A DNA stretch of 64,000 bases from Sipunculus nudus (lineage: Eukaryota > Annelida > Sipuncula > Golfingiida > Sipunculidae). This document shows, piece after piece, positions 25,781 through 37,608 of this stretch. The notes beneath the pieces were generated by a model that saw nothing but the letters and a program-made list of their open reading frames with translations, was not told where the DNA came from and did no database searches. Every line of letters starts with the position of its first letter. Position 1 is the stretch's first letter. The DNA lies in the NCBI GenBank assembly GCA_026874595.1, contig CM049314.1, positions 57,024,300 through 57,088,299 on the forward strand. The letters are read 5' to 3'. Made by a program: the position numbers and the translations under genes.

Positions 25781-26299
25781 AACACTTCACTCTATTTCCC
25801 CTTGCCACTCAATCCATGCCTCACTTCACCCGTTCCACTCTGATTTAGGCGGATACACGTAGTCGCTTGTCAACTACCCGTATTTTAGTTTAGTGAATGA
25901 AGATCTTATATCAGTCACACTGTGAAAATAGCTTTTTTTTGGGACTTAGGAAAGTTTGCAAATACATTAGCCTGTTTAAAATATTAATGTTATATTTTGT
26001 AAAATTAACAATTAATGAATAGAATTAATATACAAATATGCAGTCTCAGTGAATAAACATTTTTAGTATCCACTTCCTCCTTCCTATTCCCAATATCACC
26101 CATTGGGCCTCGGCGACCCGTCAAGTTTCATGTATGATTTTAGCCTCACGTGCGTTTTAAAGCTGCATCCCTTGTTGAGAAAAAATATAGTCAGGATATT
26201 CAGCTGTAAGTCTCATTATACGGCCGCTGAGACAAAATGCGGGTCTTTGGTGATAAGGTTGTTACTATCCCAATTGCCATTTTCTTTCACAGTCCTATT

Positions 26300-27160
26300 T
26301 TAAATGTACACTGTACCCTGGTGCGTAAGGGAATAAAAGAAAAAAAAGCCAGCCCAGTATTGTTGGTCTTGCAATTATATGATATTTTTTTCTCATATTT
26401 AACAAATCTTAAAAAACATATAGTTTAATTATAAACTTTTATTATAACTAAACAAATCTTAAATGTTTGACACATTACTAACATCAAGAAAAGGCTTGAT
26501 ACCCTTATAAACATGGTCAGTCAAAATCTTAATTGGGGCAACCAATTTATACAGGAGGACCACCAGTGTTTGAGAGGACCATGTCCTCAGGACCAGTACA
26601 TTTTATCAAATTCTTGAATCCCTGTTTTAATATATTGAATCATATATAAAATCTATATAAATCATCATGCAAACATCTGAATAAACATGTCATTTTCAGT
26701 ACCTCAATAAAATTGTTACCAGTATGTAAATGACGAGGGAAGAATTAGAATTTGGGAAGATCCAAAACTCTTATAGTAAAAATAGTAAATTATGCAAAAG
26801 GAACCTGCCTCACCTATAAAAAGGATATCACTTAACAAATAAGAGCAGGGAAAAATGAGAATTGTCATTCTTCCCTCGACATAAACATAGAGTTGTATTA
26901 TATGGCCAGAACAACCTTGGGTCCTGTTCAGGTCCTTTCCATATAAAACATATTCTGGCAGAGAGCATGAGAAAGAAAACCCTGAAATCATGTTAATCCA
27001 TGGGGCAAAAGTCAGGTAAATAGGTTCACAGAGAATCCTGCTATGATTTTATGATTTTGGCATAGTAAAAAAAAGCGATATTCCTCTCTAAACTTTGCTG
27101 ATACAGGTCCCTTTGCCACCAAACACTCTTTGCAGATGGTTTCTCGCATGGATGCTGTCC
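26300..27160 (+). repeat. 861-bp direct duplication, copy B
   Basis: Partner of 24267-25127, about 99.5% identical by eye. Homology to the 57725 repeat continues past its right end to about 27290, so copy B is the more complete version of the repeat and copy A is truncated at 25127. CAGTGTAC just after the right end is the complement of GTACACTG just inside the left end, a possible short inverted terminus. Confidence 0.93.
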
Positions 27161-27290
27161 TCAGTGTACTTGGGTTTTCGCATCCCTGATCGTTTATTTC
27201 TCCTAGTTTCTGTAAACCGCCCACAGGGGCTGCCATATTATGTGCACACTAAGACCCAGAGATCACAGGTCTCATGTCTTAACTAAGGTG
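27060..27290 (+). repeat. Interspersed repeat copy (family of 57725-57950)
   Basis: It aligns with 57725-57950. Shared stretches are CTAAACTTTG-TGATAC, CATCCCTG, TTTCTC and GGGGCTGCCAT versus GGGAGCTGCCAT, then ACACTAA-ACC and TCACAGGTC. The minus-strand frame at 27012-27236 that crosses it looks protein-like at its start, but the family members differ by frame-breaking changes, so I do not call it coding. Confidence 0.65.
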
Positions 27291-28554
27291 TGTACTGCTA
27301 GTTAAGGAAAAAAGATAAGAGAATTAGGAAAAGGAATTTTTTATCAGCTGGATTTTCCAGGGTCTCCATGTATGTGAATTAAGTACAATCATGCAGGATT
27401 AGTCATCTCAAAAAGCACTGGCTCAGGTTATTTTTTTTTGCTGTTCCCTATCCTGGTGATGATGGCATCATGGCCTGTGTTCAGTGCACTACTTTATGGT
27501 GGGGAAGATTAATATAGTGTCCCCCATATAATTGATAATTATCATAACAATTTTCACCTTATCTGAACCAATGCATTCTCTGAGTCACTGTAACCTATGG
27601 TACATTGCAGGTATACTGTATATATTTCTGTATATTAAAGTTCCAGGTTGGGGTTGTATACCATATATACAAGTGGATTTTACAGTAAATAGCTTGATGG
27701 CCTGTTTTATACGTTTTAGGTTGACCATAAATCAACTACTATCAGTAAGTGTGTTAGAGTTATGATAAAGGTAGAGATTGGCTCAATATAATGGTTCCTT
27801 TGATAATGTTTATCATATACTTTTATGGTGTTTTTTATCAGCTTCATATCTTAAAACTGGAGAGCAATATAAGCCCCAAAACACTAATATAGCCATTGGC
27901 TCATAGCTTCATGGTGCAACAATTGTCATTACATAACAGCTGTTTTGGGACCTCACAAAGGCACTGAAGGACCTAAAAATCAATAACAACTTGAGGAAAT
28001 AATGCTGCAGGGGGGGGGGGGCACCCAGGATGATTCTGTCTCGCACTCGCAGAGGAAAGCATCTTTTTATGCTCCGAGTCCTGGAGAAAAGGGTTCCGCT
28101 AAATGCCAGCCCCATGTGGTCTCATGTCATAACGGCTTTTAGTTGAAAATAACATTTTCTAGTTCCGGAGGATTCATGCTGCTGCACTTCTTAATGAATA
28201 TTTCATTGATAAAGTTCTTCGATCTCGCTGTTGTGAAGAAAGATCTCAAAGTGGAGTCTCATTCTCTTTGATGTTCATATTGATGGGCTTTTAAACCTGT
28301 TAAGAGATTCATGTCCAATTTTTTAAAAGTTTCTTTGACAGTGTCAAAAAATAGATGTTAACACTGAAAAGTAATGTGTTTGGTAATACTAGTATTGAAA
28401 ACTTAATAATGAGGATTATCTGTCTTCCTTTTGTTCTTTTTGTTTAAAAGTCACTATGTTATGAAGATTCAGAATAATATTATATCTTTAAAAATAAATG
28501 AGATCCTTTCTTTAAAAAAAATTATGTTTTATGTAAAATCTGATACTGCTCTTA
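27291..28554. other. Unassigned intronic sequence
   Basis: Includes a twelve-G run at 28010-28021. The stretch 28020-28290 is compositionally more complex and lacks repeats; no exon is supported. Confidence 0.4.
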
Positions 28555-28785
28555 GTAATTTGAAGGTTTTTGAGGTTATCAGAACGTTATAATTTAGGAA
28601 CATGAAATTATAAAGTTTCCAGAATGTTATAATTTAGTAAGAGATAAGTTTTAGAAGTTATCAGAATTTTATAATTTAGTAACAGGAAGGTTTTGGAGGG
28701 TATAAGAATTTTATAATTTAGTAACAGGAAGGATTTTAAGGGTATAAGAATGCTAATAATATAGAAATAGGAAGGTTTTTGAGTT
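28555..28785 (+). repeat. About 55-bp degenerate tandem repeat
   Basis: A unit of the form TTATAATTTAGTAACAGGAA, then GGTTTT, then GGTATAAGAAT recurs about four to five times (near 28584, 28627, 28669, 28713 and a diverged one near 28752), with AT-rich divergence. Confidence 0.8.
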
Positions 28786-28842
28786 AAATGGGAAGACCAC
28801 CCCATGGCCATGTTATACTAAAAGATCACTTTTCTTAACAAG

Positions 28843-29108
28843 TACAACTTTTTGGGATTCCTTGGTATGACCAAACAACAGAATAGATTACACACCTAGG
28901 GCCTGCATGTGCAGTAGTCACCAGGCTTGGTTATTAGTTAACACCACATTATAAAATGAGAGGAAGTGTGTGCTACTGCCCTGTTACATAGAACAAACCT
29001 GAAATGGAATTCTGCAGATGTACATGTATATTATGCAGAGTTATAAGAGATGCATTAGAATAGAAAATGGAAGTGGTTATACCTCTAGCAAAAATATAAA
29101 AAAAAAAT
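28843..29108 (+). mobile_element. 5'-truncated SINE copy (family of 59550)
   Basis: It aligns with about 59723-59975. Shared blocks include GATTACACNCC-AGG, then GAGGAAGTG-GTGCTAC-GCCCTG, then TCTGCAGATGTAC and ATGGAAGTGGTTA. It ends in CTCTAGCAAAAATA and an A-rich tail. The tRNA-like head is absent. Confidence 0.7.
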
Positions 29109-29820
29109 TAGACATTCCAAATTTCTCACAGTTATTTCAGTTCTGTTCTCTTCTGTGATATACTTTCATGACTACCTTTAATTCTCCAGGCTTTTTGTTT
29201 AATTGTCAAAACTTTTTAGCATTTGGCCAGACTTTGAATCTCTGCACATGTTGTCCATTGCGGACAGTTAATTTTTCATATCTTCTACATAGGGATATGG
29301 TATGTTTGGCATTTGTGGAGGTGGATTATACAGAATACTGATTGGGTAATCATGTAGGTGTCTAGCATTTTGAAAGCAATTTTGGGAATCTTCATTTAAC
29401 AAAATAGCTCAAAAAAAATTTTGCCTGTGAATGAGGTGTATTGTGCTGGCTTCATGCAATGTTAGCTGGCTTGTAGTGCTGTCTGGCTGTTCCAGGATCT
29501 GACTGACAGCCTAATGACAGAGCAATCAGCTGGAGTATTCCCTGCATAGCTTGACTGTCAGCACTGATGACTTATGTAAAGCATCCCTTGTCAGCTCTAC
29601 ATGATGCTGTGAAGATGGGGCCCTGGAAATATCAGTATAATTAGCTGTCCTACCTTTTGGCGTTTAATGTGTGTGGCCACCGTAATCTGGTGATCAGCAG
29701 CTCTCTCAATATCTTTCACTCTACACAAGGCGTACACTTGTGAATTTAATTATTCGTACAGTGTGCCATGATACCTGGGTAGAATTCTTGATTCAAATAT
29801 TTGTTAATTAGATATAACTA

Positions 29821-30175
29821 GTGATGTGCCAATTAATTGGTTTTATTGATGATTGGTTCTTTTCTTTTTGCATATTTGATTAAATAATAAAGATACATTT
29901 TTCAATAATTTATCATGAACGATTATGTAACCACATGCAAAGAAGTCAACAGATATCCAGAAAATATTCACATTGTGGCAGAGATATCAGAAAGGTGGGA
30001 CAAAAAGTTGTTGACACTTAATTAAAACTGAACCTTGTGCAGGAGAGAAGTGTCAACAACCAGGCTGTTATATCTTAATCATCTAGCATGATGTTCAAGT
30101 CAGATGGAATTTACTCAGTCAATATTTTAGGTATAATTCTGTACAGTAGATTTCATAATAAAACAAGGGAAAAGT
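29821..30175 (+). repeat. Interspersed repeat copy, family shared with 54740-55060
   Basis: It aligns with the stretch just downstream of CASK exon 2. Shared blocks are GAAGTCA-CA, then AACCTTGTGCA, then GTGTCAACAA, then GATGTTC-AGT, then GAATTTACTC-GTCAAT, and TTTAGGTAT-ATTCTGT. The left edge resembles TAGTGATGTGCCAATTAA. The superfamily is not determined. Confidence 0.75.
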
Positions 30176-30284
30176 TGATCTCTGGAACAGATCTAGTATG
30201 TCCCCCACCTGATGTGGGAATATTTAGAAAAAAAGTTGTGAATTCATGTATGAAATTTGAGATGGGTCAGTGGCACACATGAAG

Positions 30285-30500
30285 ACAACCTCTGTGACCC
30301 CTGAAAACTGCATGAAGGTCATCTGTATTCGAACTTGACCTAGCCCTTGATGAGATACCTCAATGCTGAAGGTTGGGTTATTGTGCCTCAAATTCTTTTT
30401 GGGTTATTGCGTTAACAAATGTGTGACAGACGGATTGACGGACGGACAGAAAGATGGTTGCTCACCATTTCTATGCCCCTCCAACAGGGTGTTCGGCGAT
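30285..30500 (+). repeat. Repeat with (ACGG)n-like core
   Basis: A stretch with GACAGACGGATTGACGGACG (about 30424-30443) followed by ATGCCCCTCCAACAGG resembles common invertebrate dispersed repeats carrying an ACGG microsatellite. It directly follows the repeat at 29821 and may be part of the same element. Confidence 0.5.
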
Positions 30501-31340
30501 GGCAGGGGAAAATAATTGATTATCAGTCCAGTATTTTTTTTTCAGTCATGGGACATAATTTTACCACCAGTTCCTGCCACTAGTTACAACAGAACTTGAT
30601 TAAATTTTGCTGTAAGGTTTTCAATAAATATTGTAATGCAGCTAGGTTTCTACTTTTTATGTTGAAAGGAAAGATAGATGCTTGGCTTTGTTAAAACTGC
30701 CCAATGCAGCCCTGAAAAAGTGAATAATTTACCGTGTGGGTTAATAGAAAAACAGATTTATAATCAAGTGTCACCATACTTAAATCACTTCGGTTTTAAT
30801 TCTAAATTATGTGAATTAATCACTTTTTTGTACAATAGAAGTCAGTTTTTTAAAAATTCCTTGATTTTATAAACAAAGATGATCAACTTTATAAAAAAAG
30901 ATGATCGTATAAGTAATATAACTTTATGTAGCTTTAATGTAAAACAGTTTTTTGTAATGGCTTGATTGGCTTTTGTCCATGCAGGCACAATGCCTTGGTT
31001 TAAGTATTCTTGAATCTTCCTGTTGTGTATGATGTTCAAAGCCTAAAGTATTAATGAGTGTTTTATTCTGCATTGGCAAGAATACCATATTTAGGACTTT
31101 GGTGTGAACCGTCATAAAACCACGTCTGGATTAGGTTTCATTTATACAGATTTAAACGTGAAGGTATACAAGATTTGTATGAACTTATCAAAGGTTGAAT
31201 GGCAGTTTAACTGTTTCCCATACTGTACAGTCTGAGAGAAAGTAGCCAGGAAAACCCGCAGCACACTTTTTGTCCTAGTCTGAAGCAATCTTCACATAAC
31301 CTTAAAAATGATTGGGTCAGATGAGTGTTACAGGTTGCTT
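30501..31340. other. Unassigned AT-rich intronic sequence
   Basis: Short frames at 30678-31115 lack protein character. Nothing further was recognised. Confidence 0.4.
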
Positions 31341-31683
31341 AGATGACTATAAGTCATCTCAGCTATAGTCTTGGTCCATTGTCCGTCGACTGTCCGTCTG
31401 TCCATCCATCCGTCCATCAGTAAATGTGGCACGTTTTGAAACCGTAAGACCTAGGAATCCAAAATTCGGCATAATGTTATATGTCCCCAAGATCTGACCA
31501 AGCCCAAAACTGGGCCTTTGTGACTTCGTTCCTTTGAGAAATTAAGGAAAAGCCTCAATTTTTTTTATTAAAAACCTATTTTCACACTTCAGGACTGCCT
31601 AATATCAAAACCACTCATCTGTTTTTCCTCATATTTACCAATAATATTTCTCTATATAGTTTCTATGTACATGCCAGAAATTA

Positions 31684-32020
31684 GGCCAAAATAAAAAAAA
31701 GGTATGGTTCTCAGGCACTTTTTTTCAGAAATCAATGCGGGCAGGCAGTTTTTTATTCTGAATTTTTTGATATATTTCGATGAAAATGTCAAATAATAAG
31801 GGAAAAGCATGATAATATCAGAATTTATTTGGCTAAACAAGTAAAAGCACTTAATGACTAAGGAAATTGTATGATTTTATCTTCTTGAAAGAAATGTCCG
31901 AGCGGCTGCAGCTCAAAATTGGTAAGTTTCTATTGAAAATCAAAATAAAAATTTTTGATGCGGGGGTTTAAAATTGATGCGGGCGGTGCCTGAGAACCAT
32001 ACCTTTTATTTTTTTTGGCC
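31684..32020. mobile_element. PIF/Harbinger-like MITE, copy 2 (337 bp), nested
   Basis: It has the same ends as the element at 2681: GGCCAAAA at 31684 through GGTATGGTTCTCAGGCAC, with the complement ending GGCC at 32020. TTA lies at 31681-31683 and 32021-32023. The interior is the reverse complement of copy 1, with shared stretches such as the AAATGTCCGAGCGGC region. It interrupts the pearl-like repeat at 31341-33064. The related repeat at 34113-36008 retains the uninterrupted site (GAAATTAAGTCTGT, about 34449-34462), which confirms the insertion boundaries and the TTA target. Confidence 0.9.
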
Positions 32021-32920
32021 TTAGGTCTGTATTATATAATTTAAAAAAGTTATGGGCCCAAACATATTGCACTTTGTAAAAAATCAGGAAAAATGTTTGG
32101 TCACTTAACACCAAAAAATGTTAAAGTTAGGGACCTTTTTTCAGTAATATTACTTTAATTAATCAAAATTAAATTGAATACCCAAAATTAGATCAAAATC
32201 TTTAAAATTTTTTAAAATATTAGCAAAAATATAAAATTGGTTCCTTAATTTTTGCCCAAATTTATTCATGGCACGTTTTTTTCTTGTAAATATATTTAAT
32301 TCTTCACAGCCAGGATACATGTGGATTTAATCTGTTGAATTCTGAAATTTGAAAGTAAATGCTTAAAAATTACTCTTATTTTTGAAGTTTTTTCAGATGC
32401 TCTTATGTATTTGCATTTTGTATATCCAAGACCCCACTCTTGCTCACTACAGCCTTGGCCAGGTAAATTAAGTCATGATGCAGCACTGGCAGAACACCTC
32501 TGCTGTAATAAACATACACTTATTCTCATGGGCCCTACCCAAACACCCTCACCCCCCACCCTCACCACCATCACCAATTATATTGCAATACATGGTTTGT
32601 TATTGTCAACTGTATTTCTTTAAATGTAAAGCTGTTTTTGATCCAATGTGCACAACTTTTCTTGGAATATTAATTCAAGAAGTAATGCAAGAGATGCCAA
32701 GTTGTTCTGATGTAGCATTTTGAAGAAATTATTTCCTTTTAAATAATTAAACAAAATATAATTTAGTCCATCAGTAGGCATAATTTGATAATATATGAGA
32801 CAAATCATGGATAAATAAAGGTGCAATTTAAAATTGTGAATTCCAGAGTGTTATTTTCATATATTTATTGCTTTACAAATTTAAAAAAAATATATTTTAT
32901 TAAAAAAAGGTGTAACTCTT

Positions 32921-32938
32921 CCCCCCCCCCCCCCCCCC
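32921..32938. repeat. 18-C homopolymer
   Basis: Uninterrupted run of C inside pearl-like copy A. The corresponding place in copy B also carries a C tract nearby (34999-35015). Confidence 0.95.
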
Positions 32939-33064
32939 AGTTATTGAGCCCTAGTTCCTGAGCACTGAGGATAGTATTTTTATTGCAACTTCAAAAAATC
33001 TATGCATGGTGATGCAGTTATAACTGTCACAGTCAGCTGAGCGCTGTGACCCATGGGTCCCTTG

Positions 33065-34112
33065 TTTTTCATTTTCAAAGCTGTCTGGGAACACTCAGAT
33101 GTTGGGATTGGCATTTAAGCCAACTGTGACATTTTGAAAGCTTATTTGATACTCAGATGCTAAGTGTATCATCAGTGAAGGCAGCAATGTAATGCAGGTA
33201 CTATTAAAGCCTGAAGCTAAAACCATCTCTTAATGAACTTAGTTTGCTTATGAAATCACAAACTGTACCATATTGATTATTTATAGCCTAATGCTCAGAG
33301 CAGTTTGTGGGAAATTTTGAGTAAAGGAATACAAGGGTCTTAAAAAAAAACAAGAAACAAACTTGAGATATTGCAAAAAAATGTGATCGGAAAACTCTTG
33401 TATCCAACCTAAGTGGATTGTCCAGGCCAGCAGTCTAACGATAATGGCCCCACAGACGATGTAACTGTTGTGTTAACAGAATTAACGATAACCTTTGCAT
33501 GTTTGGTGCCAGACTAAAATGCCGGTAGTCTGTGAGGGAAAAATCTGAGCTCTTGAGGTGATGGGCAAAATGACACGTCTTGATCGATGGCGATGATATT
33601 ATTTTGGATAATATTGTTTTGAGGGGAGAGATGAGCGGGGAGGTTGGGGCCGGTGATGAGGGGATTGTGTTCCGTATTTTGTATCCAATCTGATGTGACA
33701 GGTTTCCAGTAAAGTTTCCAATAAATCACTGTCAGTCCCAAGCCTTCTTTAAATGCTTGGATGATCAGAGAACATTTAAAGTGACATCAAACCACAACTG
33801 CTTTGGCGCCTATTGTATGATATGTATCAGTTTCAATGCCCTCATTGAGAATGAAATATTCTTTTTAAATATGAAAATACAAAACCTGTTATAAAAGGAT
33901 TTGCATGACTCTGTCTTCAGTTTTTTCATCAGCACCAAGTTGGTATTTATATGAATTTAAAAAAATCATTGGATAAAGACACAAGGTAAAAAAACACCAG
34001 AATCTGAGATAAATTCCTGTAGCCAAATCATGTGATATCATTATATGAGGGAAATATTTTATTCTATATAAAAGTAATGTATCCATAAACATATATTCAA
34101 CATGTCATTTTT
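33065..34112. other. Unassigned intron; complex stretch 33408-33760
   Basis: The segment 33408-33760 is richer in GC and free of simple repeats, with AACGATAA, GATCGATGG and GATGATATTA-type motifs. No exon is supported. It could be conserved regulatory DNA. Confidence 0.35.
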
Positions 34113-36008
34113 AGCTCAGCTGACTATAAGTCATCTGAGCTATAGTCGTGGTCCATTGTCCGTCGTCCGTCCGTCTGTCCGTCCGTCCGTCTGTAGATGT
34201 GGCACGTTTTGAAACCGTAAGACCTAGGAATCCAAAATTCAGCATAATGTTAGATGTCCCCAAGATCTCCTACCAAGCCGAAAACTGGGTCTTTGCGACT
34301 TCGTTCCTTTGAAAAATTAAGGAAAAACCTCAATTTTGTATTAAAATCCTATTTTCACACTTCAGGACTGCCTAATATCAAAACCACTCATCTGTTTTTC
34401 CTCATATTTACCATAAATATTCTTCTATATAGTTCCTATGTACATGCCTGAAATTAAGTCTGTTAAGTATAAATTCTTTAAGTTATGGGCCCAAACATAA
34501 TGGACTTTGTAAAAAATCAGGAAAAATATTAACTCACTTAACATGAAAAATTTTGAAACTAGAGTCTATTTTCCCAAGTATATAACTATGTTTAATTAAG
34601 ATTCAATTGTTTACCCAAAATTAGATCTGAATTTTGTAAATTTTTTAAGTAATTAGCATAAAAATAAAATCAGTACCTTAAATTTTGCCCAACTTTGACC
34701 ATGGCACTTTTTTTCCTGTAAGTACCATTGATTTAATTTTCACAACATGTAAACATAAATTTAATTTGTTTAAATCTGAAATTTGGAAGTAAAAGCTTGA
34801 AAATTAAGCTAGTTATTGATTTTTTTCTTGAGGCTCTATTGTAGTCATTTGCTTTGATTACAGATTACAGATGCAGGGTCCCACTCCAGGTCACTGGAAG
34901 TCTGCTATGCCAGGGTTTCTGATTTGTTACAGTCACTGGGGGAGATCCCCTGCTGTGACAGGTGTACAGTTATTCTCATATCACCACCCCCAATCACTCC
35001 CCCCCCCCCCCCCCCGCAAACCCAACCCACCAAGTGTTATGCAGTATTGTTATTGTTTTCACTGTATCTCCTTAATTGTAATGCTGTTCCCACTCTGATA
35101 TGCAAAAACTTTCCTTGAAAAAGTAATTCAAGGTGTAATCCAGAAGATGCAATGTTGTGTAATGTAGCATTTTTAAAGAAATCATTTTTCTTTTAAATGA
35201 TTTTACCAGTCATAATGGAACCCTTCAGTATGCTTAAATTATGATAAAATATGAAGCACATTATGGATAAATAAAGACACAATTAAAAACTGTGAAATTT
35301 AAATCAAGTATTTTTTTTAGATATTTATTGTTTTGCAGATTTAAAAGATATATTTTTGTGGTAAAAAATAAATAAACATTTGTATGCATGATGTGGTGTA
35401 ATCTGACAAGATTGAGATTTATGATGATGCAATTGAGAATTATGAATCAACTTTTATATTCAGATATATATGTTATATTGAAAATGTATAGAAATATAAA
35501 CTTAAATTAAAAAAAAAATTGATGTGATAAAAAAATGAGGATTTATTACAAACATTTGTTCATTATTATCCTGCATCAGCAGAATTTGAGATCAGGCTTT
35601 GTTTGCCATTTTTTATGTTGTTAATTAGTTATATTTCAATGTATACATTTTATAAAAAATCATATTTAATAATATATATTATACAAAAAAAAAGATTCGA
35701 TTGAACAAATGTGTAAACTACTGAAATGTCAACAGTTAATCGAAAAGCCAACAAATGATCAAGGTAATTGTACAGATCATTTGTTAACAAACTGCTCACA
35801 TGCTTCAGTTTCAACATTAGGAAACACATGGTCTGGTCACAAAATATTATTTGCAACAGTTTCTTGCTCATCAATACAAACCAATCATATAAACCATCCA
35901 TGGCCTTTATTACCTCTTCCTCTTACACTTTATCTCCATTTTATATTATTTTAGATTTTTACCTTCAAGGTTAACGTCAGCTGAGCACAGTGACCCATAG
36001 GTCCCTTG
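34113..36008 (+). mobile_element. Pearl-like element, copy B
   Basis: It begins AGCTCAGCTGACTATAAGTC and ends near GTCAGCTGAGCACAGTGACC, then CATAGGTCCCTTGT. The subterminal GCTCAGCTGAC is inverted between ends. It contains GTCC/GTCT repeats at 34158-34194 and a 17-C tract at 34999-35015. It lacks the MITE present in copy A and so shows the empty site. No transposase frame was seen. A lone related tail (GTCAGCTGAGC, then ATGACCCATGGGTC) is at 40346-40371. Confidence 0.65.
34158..34194 (+). repeat. GTCC/GTCT microsatellite
   Basis: Tetranucleotide repeats of GTCC with GTCT and GTC interruptions inside pearl-like copy B. Confidence 0.9.
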
Positions 36009-36097
36009 TTTGTTTTTAATATGTCTGGAGACTGTTGTTAAAGAGTTTTATCCACTGACACAACAGCCACCTGTGACACATGGTGATTCGAAATATA

Positions 36098-37608
36098 TGT
36101 CAAGGCCCAGATTGCAATCTGGACAGATCTTAGATCTGTCCAGCCCAAATTGCGATCGCAGTTCAGGCCGGCCCAAACTGCGATCGCAATCCAGACTGGC
36201 CAGATCTTAGATCCGTCCAGCCTAGATTGCGATCACAGTTTAGTCCGGCCCAGATTGCGATCCTGTCTTTCTTGCTTCAGGATCGCAATCTGGCTGGACA
36301 GATCTTAGATCTGTCCAGCCCAGATTGCGATACTAAAATTGACTAGCCCATATTGCGATTCATGCTTTTACTATCACATGTAGGAGTTGAACATCAGATG
36401 TTTTACCAATTCATTTTGTATTGCATGGTACCATTTCCCCATAATAAATACATATTCATAAAAAAGTAATTTTAAATCGAAATTCATTTGATCATACTCA
36501 TAAAACTGTGTTACATAAAAAATCATTTTCAAAAGCAACTTCAATAGCACACTTATATGTCAAGCAATGTCAATCTATCACAGTACACAACAAAAGTCCA
36601 TCTAAGTACCTGCAAAAAGTAAGCCAAGTCATTTATAAATTTAAAATTAAAGTACATTTTACTGCACTCCCTGAATACATCACTTACTTAATCCATGCTT
36701 ACTAAAACATTCATGTTTAAAATTTACTAAGTATGAAAAAAAAGGAAAACTAAATAACAATTTATATAGCATAATGTTTATTAAGCTGTTTGAACAAACA
36801 ACAACAGTAAACATGGTATCAATCAGTCAGTTTATTCAGGCACATGGAAAGATCACAGGATTCCAGGCACCATGAATAGGTAACTAATTAATCAGACGAA
36901 ATCCAATAATGAGTCAAACAGAACAGCTACTGGTAACAATTATATAATACATACTATTAAGGTTTATAAAAATATATTTATTTTTTTAAAGATACATGAT
37001 GGCTGAAAGTATAATATTTAGATGATAGCCTCAAGGTTAAGTTCATAATAATTACTTGGGATTGATGACTTACATGGGCTTTGCATTTTTTAAACTGCCT
37101 AGTCGTTTCATTTTTTTTTTACATTTTCAAGAAGCAGCTTTTTTTGCATGTACCTATTTGTATTATAATTATATTTATTATGGGGAAATGGTACCGTGAT
37201 ATACTAGTTTCCCTCCTGTGATAGGAAGGAGTGAAAAGTGCCTTTTTGTATTATAATTGTATTTATTATGGGGAAATGGTACCATGCAATACCAAATGAG
37301 TTGGTAAAACATCCGATGTTTCACTCCTGTGATAGTAAAAGCATGGATCACAATATGGGCTGGTCAAGTTTAGGATTGCAATCTCGGCTGGACAGATCTA
37401 ATATCTGTCCAGCCAGATTGCGATCCTGAAGCAAGAAAGACAGGATCACAATCTGGGCCGGACTAAACTGCGATTGCAATCTAGGCTGGACGGATCTAAG
37501 ATCTTGCCAGCCTGGACTGCGATCACAGTTTGGCCCGGCCTGAACTGCGATCGCAATGTGGGCTGGACAGATCTAAGATCTGTCCAGATCATGATCTGGG
37601 CCTTGACA
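36098..37608. mobile_element. Long-TIR GATC-palindrome element, copy 2 (1511 bp)
   Basis: This is the best-preserved copy. The arms are 36098-36449 and 37261-37608, about 350 bp each. They start TGTCAAGGCCCAGATTGCAA and end GGGCCTTGACA, flanked by TATA on both sides. The outer 270 bp are GATC palindromes. The inner 80 bp hold a TTTCACTCCTGTGAT / ACCATTTCCCCATAATAAAT module, present once on the left and twice in tandem-like order on the right (37180 and 37260). The interior at 36817-37090 matches copy 3 at 55824-56100 closely. No transposase was found. Confidence 0.88.

Larger units (their letters stand above)
24019..25858. mobile_element. Candidate composite repeat with GTATCCGCC ends
   Basis: GTATCCGCC at about 24019-24027 is inverted as GGCGGATAC at about 25850-25858. 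A second short TGCGGATAC hairpin lies next to the left end. The right half contains about 270-bp tandem units with GGTGGCGCCACC palindromes. The left side (24225-24270) contains the start of the same unit (ATATCTCGGTAACAGTTTGAC). The 861-bp block at 24267-25127 appears to have inserted between them. Element type is unknown to me; the boundaries are tentative. Confidence 0.45.
31341..33064 (+). mobile_element. Pearl-like element, copy A, interrupted by a MITE
   Basis: It starts with GATGACTATAAGTCATCT (a short hairpin), followed by GTCCGTC-type microsatellite (31381-31418, the complement of ACGG repeats) and a block with GTGGCACGTTTTGAAACCGT. It ends near GTCAGCTGAGCGCTGTGACC and CATGGGTCCCTTGT at 33064. 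It matches copy B at 34113-36008 along most of its length, with the MITE at 31684-32020 as an extra insertion and an 18-C tract at 32921-32938. ACGG-type microsatellites and such tails are known from bivalve pearl elements; the assignment is tentative. Confidence 0.65.

Noticed and set aside
24683-26991. Near-identical 91-codon minus-strand frames (24683-24958 and 26716-26991)
   Set aside because: Conserved only because the DNA was recently duplicated, with two few-base changes not informative about selection. No known domain.
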